From Flavobacteriales bacterium (lineage in GTDB: Bacteria; Bacteroidota; Bacteroidia; Flavobacteriales_F; PHOS-HE28), in the NCBI GenBank assembly GCA_024103275.1, contig JAGFIV010000015.1, forward strand, positions 1 through 64,000: a DNA stretch of 64,000 nt, written 5' to 3'. The translations under genes were made by a program, and so were the position numbers. Positions within the stretch are counted from its first letter, which is position 1. Each line of letters begins with the position of its first letter. Under the pieces are notes generated by a model. It made no database searches and was not told where the DNA came from. It saw only the letters and a list, made by a program, of their open reading frames with translations. Below, piece after piece: positions 8,567-17,390 of this stretch.

Positions 8567-11500
8567 ATGCGCGCCCTGTTCGGCCTCCTGCTCCTGAGCA
8601 CTTTATCCCTGTCCGCACAAGAGAACCAGCCGGTGCGGAACACCCCGGCGACCGCTGCCAGGCCGGTGGCCGCCCCCGAGGCCAAGACCGGCGGCACGGG
8701 GAAGGAGGCCGCCCTGCCAACGTGGTGGCCCCGGGCCATTTTCGATGCGGACCGCCAAGGACTGCCCCTGGCCCATGAGGTGCGCCAGCTGTCGAGGGGG
8801 GCCACCGGGTTTACCGCCCACCTCGGCGACCAGCGCTGGCAGGCCCTTTCCGCGGCGGAACGGGAAGCCCTGCCGGGCCTGGGCACGCCGGGGCCCGAAG
8901 CCGTGCTGCGCACCGCCTACGGTACCTCGCGCAAGGTGCCCTTCGCCACGGTCGACATCGAACCCTACCGCACCAACCCGGCCACGGGACAGGTGGAACG
9001 CCTGATGGACTACCGCCTCGAGATCGTGGAGGAACACGGGGCCACAAGGGCCGGAAGGGCCGCCGACTACCCGGACAACTCCAAACTGGCCCAGGGAGAC
9101 TGGTACCGCTTCACCGTGCCCAAGGACGGGGTGTACGAACTCACCTATTCCTTCCTGCGGCAGCTGGGCGTGGACGTGGACGGCCTGGCCTCCGATGCCA
9201 TCAACATATACGGCAACCATGCCGGGATGCTGCCGTTCACCAACAGCCCGCACCTGCCCACGGACCTGCTCCAGAACGCCGTGCTGGTGGAGGATGGCGG
9301 GGATGGCCGCTTCGATCCCGGCGACCGCATCCTTTTCTATGCCTCCGGTGCCCAGCGCTGGGTGTTGAACAATGGCGGGACCCGGTTCAACCACGTGAAG
9401 AACATCTACTCCGACTCGGCCAGCTATTTCGTGGGCATCAACACCGACCTCCCCAAACGGATCACGCCGGCACCCCCGGCCCCCGGCCCGGAAACCGACC
9501 AGGTCACCACTTTCAATGACCGCCAGTTCATCGACAACGACCGCATCAACCTGCTGAAGTCCGGCCGGGTGATGTTCAGCGAGCGCTTTGACAATGTCAC
9601 CAGCTACAACTACGGGTTCAGCCTGCCCAACCTGCATCCCGGGGACACCACTTGGCTGGAGGTGAAACTGCTCGGCCGGTCCATCGGTGGCCCCAGTTCA
9701 TTTTCCATACAGGCCGGGGGCGTGCAGAAGAACATCAACATCACGGCGGTGGGCACCGATGAGACCTCACCCTACGGAAGGTATGAAAGCTCCCTGATCG
9801 GGGTGCCCAACGGCGGGTCCAGCCTTTCCATCGCCGTGACCTTCAACAAATATGACCCGGTCACTTCCATCGGCTTCATGGACTTCCTGGAGGTGAATGC
9901 CCGGCGCAACCTGGTCATGTCCGGCGACCAGATGGCCTTCCGGGACCTGGCCACCGTGGGTGTTGGCCGCGTGGGCCGTTTCAGCCTGGAACAGGCCGCC
10001 AACGTGCAGCACATCTGGGATGTGACCACCCCCACGGACGCACGGGAGGTGGAGGTGACCGTGGACGGTGCCCGGAAGAGCTTTTTGGCATCCACCGACA
10101 GCCTGCGCGAATTCATCGCCTTCAAGGGTACGGGACTGTTGTCGCCCACCGCCATCGGCCGGGTGGCACCGCAGGACCTGCACGCCACGGCGCTGCCCAC
10201 CGACCTGGTGATCGTGGTGCCGTCCGAATTCCGCAGCGAGGCTGAGCGGTTGGCGCAGTTCCGCAGGGAGGAGGGCCTGACCGTGGTGGTGGCCACCCTG
10301 CAGCAGGTGTTCAACGAGTTTTCGTCCGGGCAGCGCGATGCCACCGCCATCAAACGCTACATGAAGATGCTGTACGACCGGGCCGGGAGCGACCCGCTGC
10401 TGCTGCCGCGCTACCTGCTTCTGTTCGGCGACGGGTCCTACAACAACCTGGCCTTGGGCGGCAACAACCAGAACTGGATACCCACCTACCAGAGCGAAAA
10501 CTCCTGGGAGCTGATCCGCTCCTATACCTCGGACGACTATTTCGTGATCCTGGCCGACGGCCGGGGCGATGCCCAAAATGACCCGATCGACATGGGGGTG
10601 GGGCGCTTGCCCGTGAGCAGCCTGCAACAGGCCAGGGAAGTGGTGGACAAGTTGTTGAACTACGATAAGTTGGACCTGCATGACATACCGGGCACCAGTT
10701 GTGACGCGGGCGGCGACGGGGGGGCCAAGGACTGGCGGACCACGGTACTTTTCTGTGCGGACGACCAGGACGGGGCGGGCTACGAGGGCAAGGTGCACAT
10801 GAACAACAGCGACATCCTTGCCAGGCGGGTGGAGAATGAGTCGCCGTGGCTGAACATCAACAAGATCTACCTCGATGCCTACGTGCAGCTGACCACCCCG
10901 GGGGGACAGCGCTATCCCGAAGCGGCCAACGAACTGAGGGACCGGGTGCAAAAGGGTACCTTGCTGGTGAACTATGTGGGCCACGGCGGGGAGGTGGGCT
11001 GGGCCCATGAACGCTTCCTGGACAATGCCACCATCCTGGGGTGGACCAATTTCAACCGGCTGCCGTTGTTCATGACCGCCACTTGCGAATTCAGCCGTTG
11101 GGACGATCCCGCCCGCACCTCGGCCGGGGAATATGTCCTGCTCAACCCCGGCGGTGGGGGCATCGGGCTGATGACCACCACCCGGATCGCCTACAGCAGC
11201 CAGAACCAGATGCTGTCCAATTACTTCTACGACGTGGTGTTCAAGACCACCGATGAGCAGGGGCGGCCCCAACGCATGGGCGACGTATACCGCCGCACCA
11301 AGGTGGCGGCCACGCCCAGCGGCACCTCCGGTACGCCCAACCACCGCAATTTCTCCCTCTTGGGCGATCCCTCCATGCGCCTGGCCATGCCTCGCAACCA
11401 GGTGGCCATCACCTCCATCACCGACACCCTGGGCAACCCGATCGACACCATCAAGGCCATGGCCACCGTGCGCGTCACCGGCATCGTGAAGGGACCGGAC

Positions 11501-12478
11501 GGCCAACAGCTTACCGATTTCAACGGGCTGGCCGTGCCCACCATCTTCGACAAGAAGGTGGACGTGGCCACATTGGTGAACGACCCCTCGCCCCAGGCCA
11601 CCCCCTTCCATTTCAAGCTTCGCAAGAACAGCATCTACCGCGGACGTGCCACCGTGTCCAATGGGCAGTTCAGCTTCGCCTTCGTGGTACCCCGCGACAT
11701 CGACTACCGGGTGGATTCCGGCAGGGTGTCCGTCTATGCCGAAAGCATGGCCACCAATGCCTGCGGGTACACCAATGACCCGCTGGTGGGTGCGTCCGAC
11801 GACAACGCCGCAGCCGACGGGGACGGCCCGCGCATCGACCTGTACATGAACGATGAGACCTTCGTGAACGGGGGCACCACCGATGAGAAGCCCATGCTCT
11901 TCGCCAAGCTCTTCGACGAAAGCGGCATCAACACCTTGGGCAGCAGCATCGGCCATGACCTGGCCGCGGTGCTGGACGCCAACACGCAGAACGCCATCGT
12001 GCTCAACGATTGGTACGAGGCCGACAAGGATACCTATAAGAGCGGGCAGGTGAGGTACCGCCTGTCCAACCTGGCCGAAGGGACCCATACCCTGGACCTG
12101 AAGGCGTGGGACGTGTACAACAACAGCAGCGCCAAGAGCATCGAGTTCGTGGTGGCCCCCACCGCCGAGCTGGCCCTGGAGCATGTGCTGAACTACCCCA
12201 ACCCCTTCACCACGCACACCGAGTTCTTCTTTGAGCACAACCGGCCCTGCACCACCCTGGATTGCCAGGTGCAGGTGTTCACCGTGGCCGGCCGCCTGGT
12301 GAAGACCCTGAACAGGCGCCTGCAATGCAACGGGTTCCGCAGCGAACCCATGGCCTGGGACGGCCTGGACGACCAGGGGGACCGCATCGGGCGGGGTGTG
12401 TACATCTACCGGCTGAGCATCACCACGCCCACCGGCGAAAAGGCCGACAAGCTGGAGAAGCTGGTGATCCTGCGATGA
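8567..12478 (+). CDS. porU: Type IX secretion system sortase PorU (C25 gingipain-like peptidase)
   Basis: Cell-surface sortase that removes the C-terminal sorting domain of T9SS cargo and attaches the cargo to A-LPS or another anchor. The 1303-residue product begins with a signal peptide (MRALFGLLLLSTLSLSAQ), so the ATG at 8567 is preferred to 8486. The peptidase C25 domain lies mid-protein; catalytic His806 (VGHGGEVGW) and Cys840 (TATCEFSRW) are 34 residues apart, similar to known PorU. The C-terminus has a FlgD-like Ig region (VLNYPNPFTTHTEFFF). It is followed 50 nt later by porV, the partner with which PorU forms the attachment complex. Confidence 0.95.
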   Translation: MRALFGLLLLSTLSLSAQENQPVRNTPATAARPVAAPEAKTGGTGKEAALPTWWPRAIFDADRQGLPLAHEVRQLSRGATGFTAHLGDQRWQALSAAEREALPGLGTPGPEAVLRTAYGTSRKVPFATVDIEPYRTNPATGQVERLMDYRLEIVEEHGATRAGRAADYPDNSKLAQGDWYRFTVPKDGVYELTYSFLRQLGVDVDGLASDAINIYGNHAGMLPFTNSPHLPTDLLQNAVLVEDGGDGRFDPGDRILFYASGAQRWVLNNGGTRFNHVKNIYSDSASYFVGINTDLPKRITPAPPAPGPETDQVTTFNDRQFIDNDRINLLKSGRVMFSERFDNVTSYNYGFSLPNLHPGDTTWLEVKLLGRSIGGPSSFSIQAGGVQKNINITAVGTDETSPYGRYESSLIGVPNGGSSLSIAVTFNKYDPVTSIGFMDFLEVNARRNLVMSGDQMAFRDLATVGVGRVGRFSLEQAANVQHIWDVTTPTDAREVEVTVDGARKSFLASTDSLREFIAFKGTGLLSPTAIGRVAPQDLHATALPTDLVIVVPSEFRSEAERLAQFRREEGLTVVVATLQQVFNEFSSGQRDATAIKRYMKMLYDRAGSDPLLLPRYLLLFGDGSYNNLALGGNNQNWIPTYQSENSWELIRSYTSDDYFVILADGRGDAQNDPIDMGVGRLPVSSLQQAREVVDKLLNYDKLDLHDIPGTSCDAGGDGGAKDWRTTVLFCADDQDGAGYEGKVHMNNSDILARRVENESPWLNINKIYLDAYVQLTTPGGQRYPEAANELRDRVQKGTLLVNYVGHGGEVGWAHERFLDNATILGWTNFNRLPLFMTATCEFSRWDDPARTSAGEYVLLNPGGGGIGLMTTTRIAYSSQNQMLSNYFYDVVFKTTDEQGRPQRMGDVYRRTKVAATPSGTSGTPNHRNFSLLGDPSMRLAMPRNQVAITSITDTLGNPIDTIKAMATVRVTGIVKGPDGQQLTDFNGLAVPTIFDKKVDVATLVNDPSPQATPFHFKLRKNSIYRGRATVSNGQFSFAFVVPRDIDYRVDSGRVSVYAESMATNACGYTNDPLVGASDDNAAADGDGPRIDLYMNDETFVNGGTTDEKPMLFAKLFDESGINTLGSSIGHDLAAVLDANTQNAIVLNDWYEADKDTYKSGQVRYRLSNLAEGTHTLDLKAWDVYNNSSAKSIEFVVAPTAELALEHVLNYPNPFTTHTEFFFEHNRPCTTLDCQVQVFTVAGRLVKTLNRRLQCNGFRSEPMAWDGLDDQGDRIGRGVYIYRLSITTPTGEKADKLEKLVILR

Positions 12479-12506
12479 GCATGCAATAAGCCCCATCCGT
12501 TCCACG

Positions 12507-12514
12507 TATATTTG
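12507..12514 (+). promoter_or_regulatory. -7 promoter element TATATTTG upstream of porV
   Basis: Exact TAnnTTTG match, 14 nt before the porV ATG, in the only gap between porU and porV. It suggests porV can be transcribed on its own with a very short leader. Confidence 0.55.
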
Positions 12515-12528
12515 CCGCCCTTTACCGC

Positions 12529-13851
12529 ATGGCCCCGCCCTTTCGATCCCCCGCCCGCCTGTTGGGCGCATTGTGCACCCTGGCGGCCACCGCCTCCCTC
12601 ACCGCCCAAGTGAGCCAAGGCTGCATCAGCGAGCTCAGCGGCCAGGAATGCGGGCCCCGCCTGAACACCATCACCACCGCGGTGCCCTTCCTGATGATCG
12701 GCCCCGATTCACGCTCCGGGGGCATGGGCGATGCCGGCGTGGCCCTGCCTGCCGATGCCAACGCCATGCACTGGAACGCCAGCAAGTTGGCATTCGCCGA
12801 GAACGAGGGCGAGTTCCGCATCTCCGTGTCCCCCTGGCTGAGGCAACTGGTGCCCGACATGAGCCTGGCCTACCTGGCCGGCTATAAGAAGCTGAACAAC
12901 AAACGCAGCGCCCTGGGCGGCTCCCTCCGCTATTTCAACATGGGCAGCATCACCTTCACCGACATCAACGGCGGCATCATCCGTGATTTCAAACCCGCGG
13001 AATTTGCCGTGGACGTGGCCTTCGCCCAGCAGTTCAGCGACCGCTTCTCCGGCGGGATCACCCTGCGGTACATCAACAGCAACCTCACCGGCGGCCTCAA
13101 CGTCAACGGCGCCAACACCAAGGCCGGCCAGGCCGTGGCCGCCGACCTGTCCTTCTTCTTCCGCAACGACGAGATGCAGATCGCCAAGAAGGACGCCGTG
13201 TTCGCCTTCGGCATCAACGTGTCCAACATCGGCAACAAGATGTCATACAGCGAAACATCCCGAACGGACTTCCTGCCGATCAACCTGCGCTTCGGGCCCG
13301 CGCTCACCCTGGACATCGACCCGTACAACTCCATCACCTTCAACGCCGACATCAACAAGCTGCTGGTGCCCACCCCGCCGATATACAAGACCGAGACCGA
13401 TGCCGACAACAAGACGCAGTATGTGAAGGATGAGGACGGCAACTACGTGATCTTCAGCGGCAAGGACCCCAACCGCGGCGTGGCCGCCGGCATCTTCGGC
13501 TCCTTCATCGACGCCCCGGGCAATGTGTGGGTGGACAGTGAAGGCGTGCAGCACCTGGAGCAGGGCAGCGTGCTGAAGGAGGAGCTGCGCGAGATCTACT
13601 ACGGAGGGGGCCTGGAATACTGGTACGCCAAGCAGTTCGCCTTCCGCACCGGCTATTTCTGGGAGGCGGCAACCAAGGGTGACCGCAAGTACTTCACCAT
13701 GGGGCTGGGCGTGAAGTACAGCATCTTCTCGCTGGACTTCAGCTACCTGATCGCCAACACCACCCGCAGCCCCTTGGCCAACACCCTGCGCTTCACGCTG
13801 GGCTTCAACTTCGACGGCAAGGCCAAGAAGAAGGGCAGCACAGCGGAATGA
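12529..13851 (+). CDS. porV: Type IX secretion outer-membrane protein PorV (LptO)
   Basis: FadL-like 14-strand beta-barrel that collects T9SS cargo from the SprA translocon and delivers it to PorU. The 440 residues show a signal peptide (to about residue 25, SLTAQ), then the family hallmarks PFLMIGPDSRSGGMGDAG and HWNASKLAF, and a C-terminal strand ending in a long FTLGFNFDG stretch. Its ATGA overlap with ispF (13848-13851) couples the two genes. Confidence 0.95.
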   Translation: MAPPFRSPARLLGALCTLAATASLTAQVSQGCISELSGQECGPRLNTITTAVPFLMIGPDSRSGGMGDAGVALPADANAMHWNASKLAFAENEGEFRISVSPWLRQLVPDMSLAYLAGYKKLNNKRSALGGSLRYFNMGSITFTDINGGIIRDFKPAEFAVDVAFAQQFSDRFSGGITLRYINSNLTGGLNVNGANTKAGQAVAADLSFFFRNDEMQIAKKDAVFAFGINVSNIGNKMSYSETSRTDFLPINLRFGPALTLDIDPYNSITFNADINKLLVPTPPIYKTETDADNKTQYVKDEDGNYVIFSGKDPNRGVAAGIFGSFIDAPGNVWVDSEGVQHLEQGSVLKEELREIYYGGGLEYWYAKQFAFRTGYFWEAATKGDRKYFTMGLGVKYSIFSLDFSYLIANTTRSPLANTLRFTLGFNFDGKAKKKGSTAE

Positions 13852-14327
13852 ACCTCCGCACCGGTTTCGGCTACGACTCGCACCGCCTGGTGGAGGGGCG
13901 GCCCCTGGTCTTGGGCGGCATCGAGCTTCCTTACCACATGGGCTGCACGGGCCATAGCGATGCGGACGTGCTGCTGCATGCCATCACCGATGCCCTGCTG
14001 GGGGCGGTGGCCCTGGGCGACATCGGGATGCACTTCCCCGACACCGATCCCCGATGGAAAGGGGCCGACAGCCGCAAACTGCTCGCCCACGTGACGGGCC
14101 TGTTGAAGGAGCGCGGCTGGCAGGTGGTGAACATGGACTGCACCGTGGTGCTGGAACAGCCCAAGCTGCGCCCCCACATCGACACCATGCGCGGGGCGAT
14201 CGCCGGGTTGTTGGGGGTGGCCGTTGATGCCGTATCGGTGAAGGCCAGCACCAACGAGAAAATGGGATTCACCGGACGTGGCGAAGGCATCATGGCCTTT
14301 GCCACCGTGCTGGTGCAACGCGCCTAA
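13848..14327 (+). CDS. ispF: 2-C-methyl-D-erythritol 2,4-cyclodiphosphate synthase
   Basis: Fifth enzyme of the MEP isoprenoid pathway, cyclising CDP-ME-2-phosphate with loss of CMP. The 159 residues are full length. Metal ligands Asp10 and His12 in GYDSHR, the GHSDADVLLHAITDALLGA signature, and STNEKMGFTGRGEGI near the C-terminus are all present. Start overlaps the porV stop by 4 bp. Its TAA overlaps the TAG of the convergent DUF4956 gene. Confidence 0.97.
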   Translation: MNLRTGFGYDSHRLVEGRPLVLGGIELPYHMGCTGHSDADVLLHAITDALLGAVALGDIGMHFPDTDPRWKGADSRKLLAHVTGLLKERGWQVVNMDCTVVLEQPKLRPHIDTMRGAIAGLLGVAVDAVSVKASTNEKMGFTGRGEGIMAFATVLVQRA

Positions 14328-14980
14328 TCGTCGCCGTCGTCCGGGATGCCCTCCCGGAACCCGGCGTAGTCCTGTTCGTCCTCAAAGAAGAACACCCGGA
14401 GCTGCGCCGTATCCCGCAGCAGGTCGATGCGGCCCACCTCCACGCGGCTCACCTTGATGCCCAGCCGCTTTTCCAGGTCGGCGTACAGCAACGCCTTGTT
14501 TTCCGGCTTGATCAGGTCGATCCGCTCGTAGATCAGATGCCGCATGGCCTCGTGGCGTGTCAGCCACACCCGCTCCAGCAGGTACACCATCAGCAGGATC
14601 ATCCCGTTGGCAAAGGCCAGCTCCGCCCAGCTGATCTTCTTTCCCGCCAGGGAGTTCACCACCGCGACGGTGATCACCGCAAACAGGTACGTCATGTCCT
14701 TGATCTCCACCTGCTCGGTACGGTAGCGGATCACGCTGAAGATGGCGAACAGCCCGAAGCCGAAGCCCACGCTCAGCTTCACGTTGTTCATCAGGATGCA
14801 CAGGAAGAAGATCAACAGGTTGAACACGAAGTAGGTGAACAGGTTCTCCTTCTTGCGGTGTACCGGGAAGTAGATCAGGCGGATCAGGATGAAGACCACC
14901 GCGGCATCCAGGGCGAACTTCGACACGAGCTCCCAGAAGTCCTCGTGGAACAGGTTCATGCCGAACATTCTCATGGTCAT
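14324..14980 (-). CDS. DUF4956 family membrane protein
   Basis: 218 residues with about four hydrophobic segments between residues 25 and 135 (AVVFILIRLIYF; FTYFVFNLLIFFLCILM; the VGFGFGLFAIFSVIRYRTE hallmark; AFANGMILLMVYLL) and a soluble C-terminal domain. This family is regularly found with VTC-domain proteins, as here, where the VTC gene ends 6 nt upstream. The role is unproven but is probably linked to polyphosphate made by the VTC domain. Ends in a 4-bp convergent overlap with ispF. Confidence 0.88.
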   Translation of the reverse strand: MTMRMFGMNLFHEDFWELVSKFALDAAVVFILIRLIYFPVHRKKENLFTYFVFNLLIFFLCILMNNVKLSVGFGFGLFAIFSVIRYRTEQVEIKDMTYLFAVITVAVVNSLAGKKISWAELAFANGMILLMVYLLERVWLTRHEAMRHLIYERIDLIKPENKALLYADLEKRLGIKVSRVEVGRIDLLRDTAQLRVFFFEDEQDYAGFREGIPDDGDD

Positions 14981-14986
14981 GGGGAA

Positions 14987-15739
14987 TTAGGCGGCCTGCC
15001 CCAGCTTGCGGGCCTGCAGCAACACGGGTTTGAAGAGGTTGTATTTGATCTCCGGGTGCAGCAGCACGGTGCCGATGCAATATTTGCTGAAGCGCGTGGG
15101 GGGTGTGGGCAACGCCCGCATCAGCGCCGCAAAGGGCGAACCATGGCCGGTGCGGCCCTCCTTGAGCTCGGCCACGCACACCCCCGGCAAGGCCGCCGCA
15201 CGTTCCCCGTCGCGGAACATCAGCCCGGTGTCCAGCGTGATGCGCTCGATCCGTTCCGTATGCACCAGCGTAAAACGGCGGAACTCGTTCCACATCACGG
15301 GCACCAGGCCGGGGCCCAGGTCGCATGCGCCCGCGATGAACGCCAACTGCGCACCCGTGAGCGCGGTGCCGATGGCGGGGATGGCGATGCGGCGCTTCAC
15401 GGTGCCCCCGCGGCCGGTGCGACGCTTCACCTCCAGGAAGCAGCTGCCGGTGCCCACGTATTCACGCATGCGCACCTTGCACCGGAAACTGCGACCGTTG
15501 TGGTGGTCGTAGTACGCGCGCCGGTCCGGGGTGTCGAAATAAAGCGTGCGGTAGGCCGCGCCCCGCTGCCCTTTCACCTCCAGCAGCCGGTATTCGCCCG
15601 TCAGCGCCGCCAACAGCTTGGGCAGGTCGGCCATGGCCAACAGGTACTTGCTGTCCATGCGCGATTGCAGCGACACGGCATCCATCTCCTTCAAGGTGAT
15701 GCGCGCAAAAAGCGGTATGACCTGTTCCAGGGCCGGCAT
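14987..15739 (-). CDS. VTC-domain protein (putative polyphosphate polymerase)
   Basis: 250 residues matching the VTC/CYTH-like tunnel fold: SRMDSKYLLA near the N-terminus, LYFDTPDRRAYYDHHNG, a basic strand EVKRRTGRGGTVKRR, and late acidic residues in VAELKEG followed by RFSKYC. In yeast Vtc4 this domain makes polyphosphate from ATP. First gene of a two-gene unit with DUF4956. A TAGCTTGG element lies 10 nt before the ATG (minus strand, 15757 to 15750). Activity here is inferred from family only. Confidence 0.85.
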   Translation of the reverse strand: MPALEQVIPLFARITLKEMDAVSLQSRMDSKYLLAMADLPKLLAALTGEYRLLEVKGQRGAAYRTLYFDTPDRRAYYDHHNGRSFRCKVRMREYVGTGSCFLEVKRRTGRGGTVKRRIAIPAIGTALTGAQLAFIAGACDLGPGLVPVMWNEFRRFTLVHTERIERITLDTGLMFRDGERAAALPGVCVAELKEGRTGHGSPFAALMRALPTPPTRFSKYCIGTVLLHPEIKYNLFKPVLLQARKLGQAA

Positions 15740-15798
15740 GAATCCAGGGCCAAGCTATGGAATGGCGGCGCAATGGCGGACGATGGGGAACGTGGGCG

Positions 15799-15806
15799 TA
15801 ATTTCG
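15799..15806 (+). promoter_or_regulatory. Putative -7 element TAATTTCG upstream of the cytidine deaminase
   Basis: TAnnTTTCG-type variant ending 14 nt before the ATG at 15821, in the divergent gap with the VTC gene. Confidence 0.45.
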
Positions 15807-15820
15807 GCACCCTTTATACC

Positions 15821-16315
15821 ATGGCAAGCACAAGGAAAATTGCGCTGCACTACCTGCAGCACGCCTCTTGGAACGCGCTTCCGGCGGAGGACCGCGAACT
15901 GCTGGAGCTGGCGGCCAAGGCGGCCCGCAACGCTTATGCCCCCTACTCGAAGTTCAAGGTGGGGGCCGCCTTGCGCATGGAAAGCGGTGAGCTGGTGCCG
16001 GGCAGCAACCAGGAGAATGCGAGCTTCCCCGCCGGCACCTGCGCCGAGCGCACCGCCCTGCATGCCGCCATGGCCGTGCTGCCCAAAGGCGTGGTGGAAA
16101 GCATGGCCATCGTGGTGCCCCAGGTGCGGGGCACGCGCCCGGTGACCCCCTGCGGGATCTGCCGCCAGGCCTTGCTGGAACAGGAACGGCGCCAAGGAGG
16201 ACCCGTCCGGATCCTTATGGGCATTGTCAAAGGACCCGTGCTGGAGACCTTCAGCGCGGAATCGCTCCTGCCGCTCTCCTTCGACAGCAGCCAGTTGCGC
16301 AGGAAGCCACGCTGA
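15821..16315 (+). CDS. cdd: Cytidine deaminase
   Basis: Zinc enzyme deaminating cytidine and deoxycytidine to uridine forms in pyrimidine salvage. The ATG at 15821 gives 164 residues; a much longer open frame upstream (from 14537) is antisense to the VTC and DUF4956 genes and is ignored. Zinc-site motifs TCAERTAL (CAE) and PCGICRQ (PCxxC) are both present, plus NAYAPYSKFKVGAAL and NQENASFPAGTC. It has a roughly 20-residue N-terminal extension relative to short Cdd forms. Confidence 0.94.
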   Translation: MASTRKIALHYLQHASWNALPAEDRELLELAAKAARNAYAPYSKFKVGAALRMESGELVPGSNQENASFPAGTCAERTALHAAMAVLPKGVVESMAIVVPQVRGTRPVTPCGICRQALLEQERRQGGPVRILMGIVKGPVLETFSAESLLPLSFDSSQLRRKPR

Positions 16316-16322
16316 GCCGGTC

Positions 16323-16330
16323 TATCTTTG
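16323..16330 (+). promoter_or_regulatory. -7 promoter element TATCTTTG upstream of pdhA
   Basis: Exact TAnnTTTG, 20 nt before the pdhA ATG and 8 nt after the cdd stop; probable promoter of the pyruvate dehydrogenase pair. Confidence 0.65.
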
Positions 16331-16350
16331 CGCGAAGTGAACCGATATCC

Positions 16351-17388
16351 ATGAGCGATACTGCAACCAAGGCCGGGAAGGGCAAAAAAGCCGCCGCGGC
16401 GCCTGCCTTTGGCAAGGAAGTCCAATTGGGCTGGTACAAGCACATGCTGCTGATGCGGCGTTTCGAGGAGAAGACGGCCCAACTCTATACCCAGCAGAAG
16501 TTCGGGGGATTCCTGCATCTCTACATCGGGCAGGAGGCTATCCTGGCGGGATTGTCCACCGCCATGCGGAAGGACGACCGGATCATCACCGCCTACCGCG
16601 ACCATGCCCACCCGCTGATGTTGGGCACACCGGCCAAGGAGCTGATGGCCGAGCTGTACGGCAAGGTCACCGGGGTGAGCAAGGGCAAGGGCGGCAGCAT
16701 GCACTTCTTCGACCGCGAACGCAATTTCTTCGGGGGCCACGGCATCGTGGGCGGGCAGATCGCCATCGGGGCCGGCATCGCCTTCGCCGACAAGTACCGC
16801 GGCGGCGACCAGGTGACCTTCTGCTTCATGGGCGACGGCGCCATGCGCCAAGGCATCCTGCACGAGACTTTCAACATGGCCATGAACTGGAAGCTGCCCG
16901 TGGTGTTCTGCATCGAGAACAACGACTATGCCATGGGCACCAGCGTGGAACGCACCAGCAACGTGCGCGAGCTGTACAAGGTGGGCCTTTCCTATGACAT
17001 GCCCGCCGCGCCGGTGAACGCCATGAGCCCCGAGGAGGTCCACCTGGCCTTTGCGGAGGCTGCCGCCCACGCCCGCGCGGGCAACGGTCCCTTCCTGCTG
17101 GAATTGAAGACCTACCGCTACCGGGGGCACAGCATGAGCGACCCGGCCACCTACCGCACCAAGGAGGAGGTGGAGCAATACAAGCAGCGCGACCCCTTGG
17201 AGGCGGTGAGGCGCACCTTGCTGGCCAACAAGTGGGCCACCGAGGAGCAGCTGGAGAAAATGGACCAGGAGACCAAGGCCGAGGTGGAGGAGGCGGTGAA
17301 ATTTGCCGAGGAAAGCCCGCAACCCGCGGCGGAGGAACTGTACCTCGACGTGTACAAGCAGCACGATTATCCCTTTATCAAGGACTGA
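16351..17388 (+). CDS. pdhA: Pyruvate dehydrogenase E1 component, alpha subunit
   Basis: Thiamine-diphosphate subunit that, with an E1-beta not in this window, decarboxylates pyruvate and loads acetyl onto E2. 345 residues. The TPP motif GDGAMRQGILHETFNMA and the YRYRGHSMSDPATYRTKEE loop (regulatory phosphorylation loop in mitochondrial homologues) are visible. The N-terminal 20 residues are rich in Ala/Lys. Followed 2 nt later by the E2 gene, so translationally linked. E1-beta and E3 must lie elsewhere. Confidence 0.95.
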   Translation: MSDTATKAGKGKKAAAAPAFGKEVQLGWYKHMLLMRRFEEKTAQLYTQQKFGGFLHLYIGQEAILAGLSTAMRKDDRIITAYRDHAHPLMLGTPAKELMAELYGKVTGVSKGKGGSMHFFDRERNFFGGHGIVGGQIAIGAGIAFADKYRGGDQVTFCFMGDGAMRQGILHETFNMAMNWKLPVVFCIENNDYAMGTSVERTSNVRELYKVGLSYDMPAAPVNAMSPEEVHLAFAEAAAHARAGNGPFLLELKTYRYRGHSMSDPATYRTKEEVEQYKQRDPLEAVRRTLLANKWATEEQLEKMDQETKAEVEEAVKFAEESPQPAAEELYLDVYKQHDYPFIKD

Positions 17389-17390
17389 AG

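Noticed and set aside
9767-12571. 934-codon open frame on the minus strand opposite porU
   Set aside because: A GC-rich shadow of porU with His/Gly/Val-rich low-complexity translation and no signal peptide or motif; porU itself has catalytic residues.
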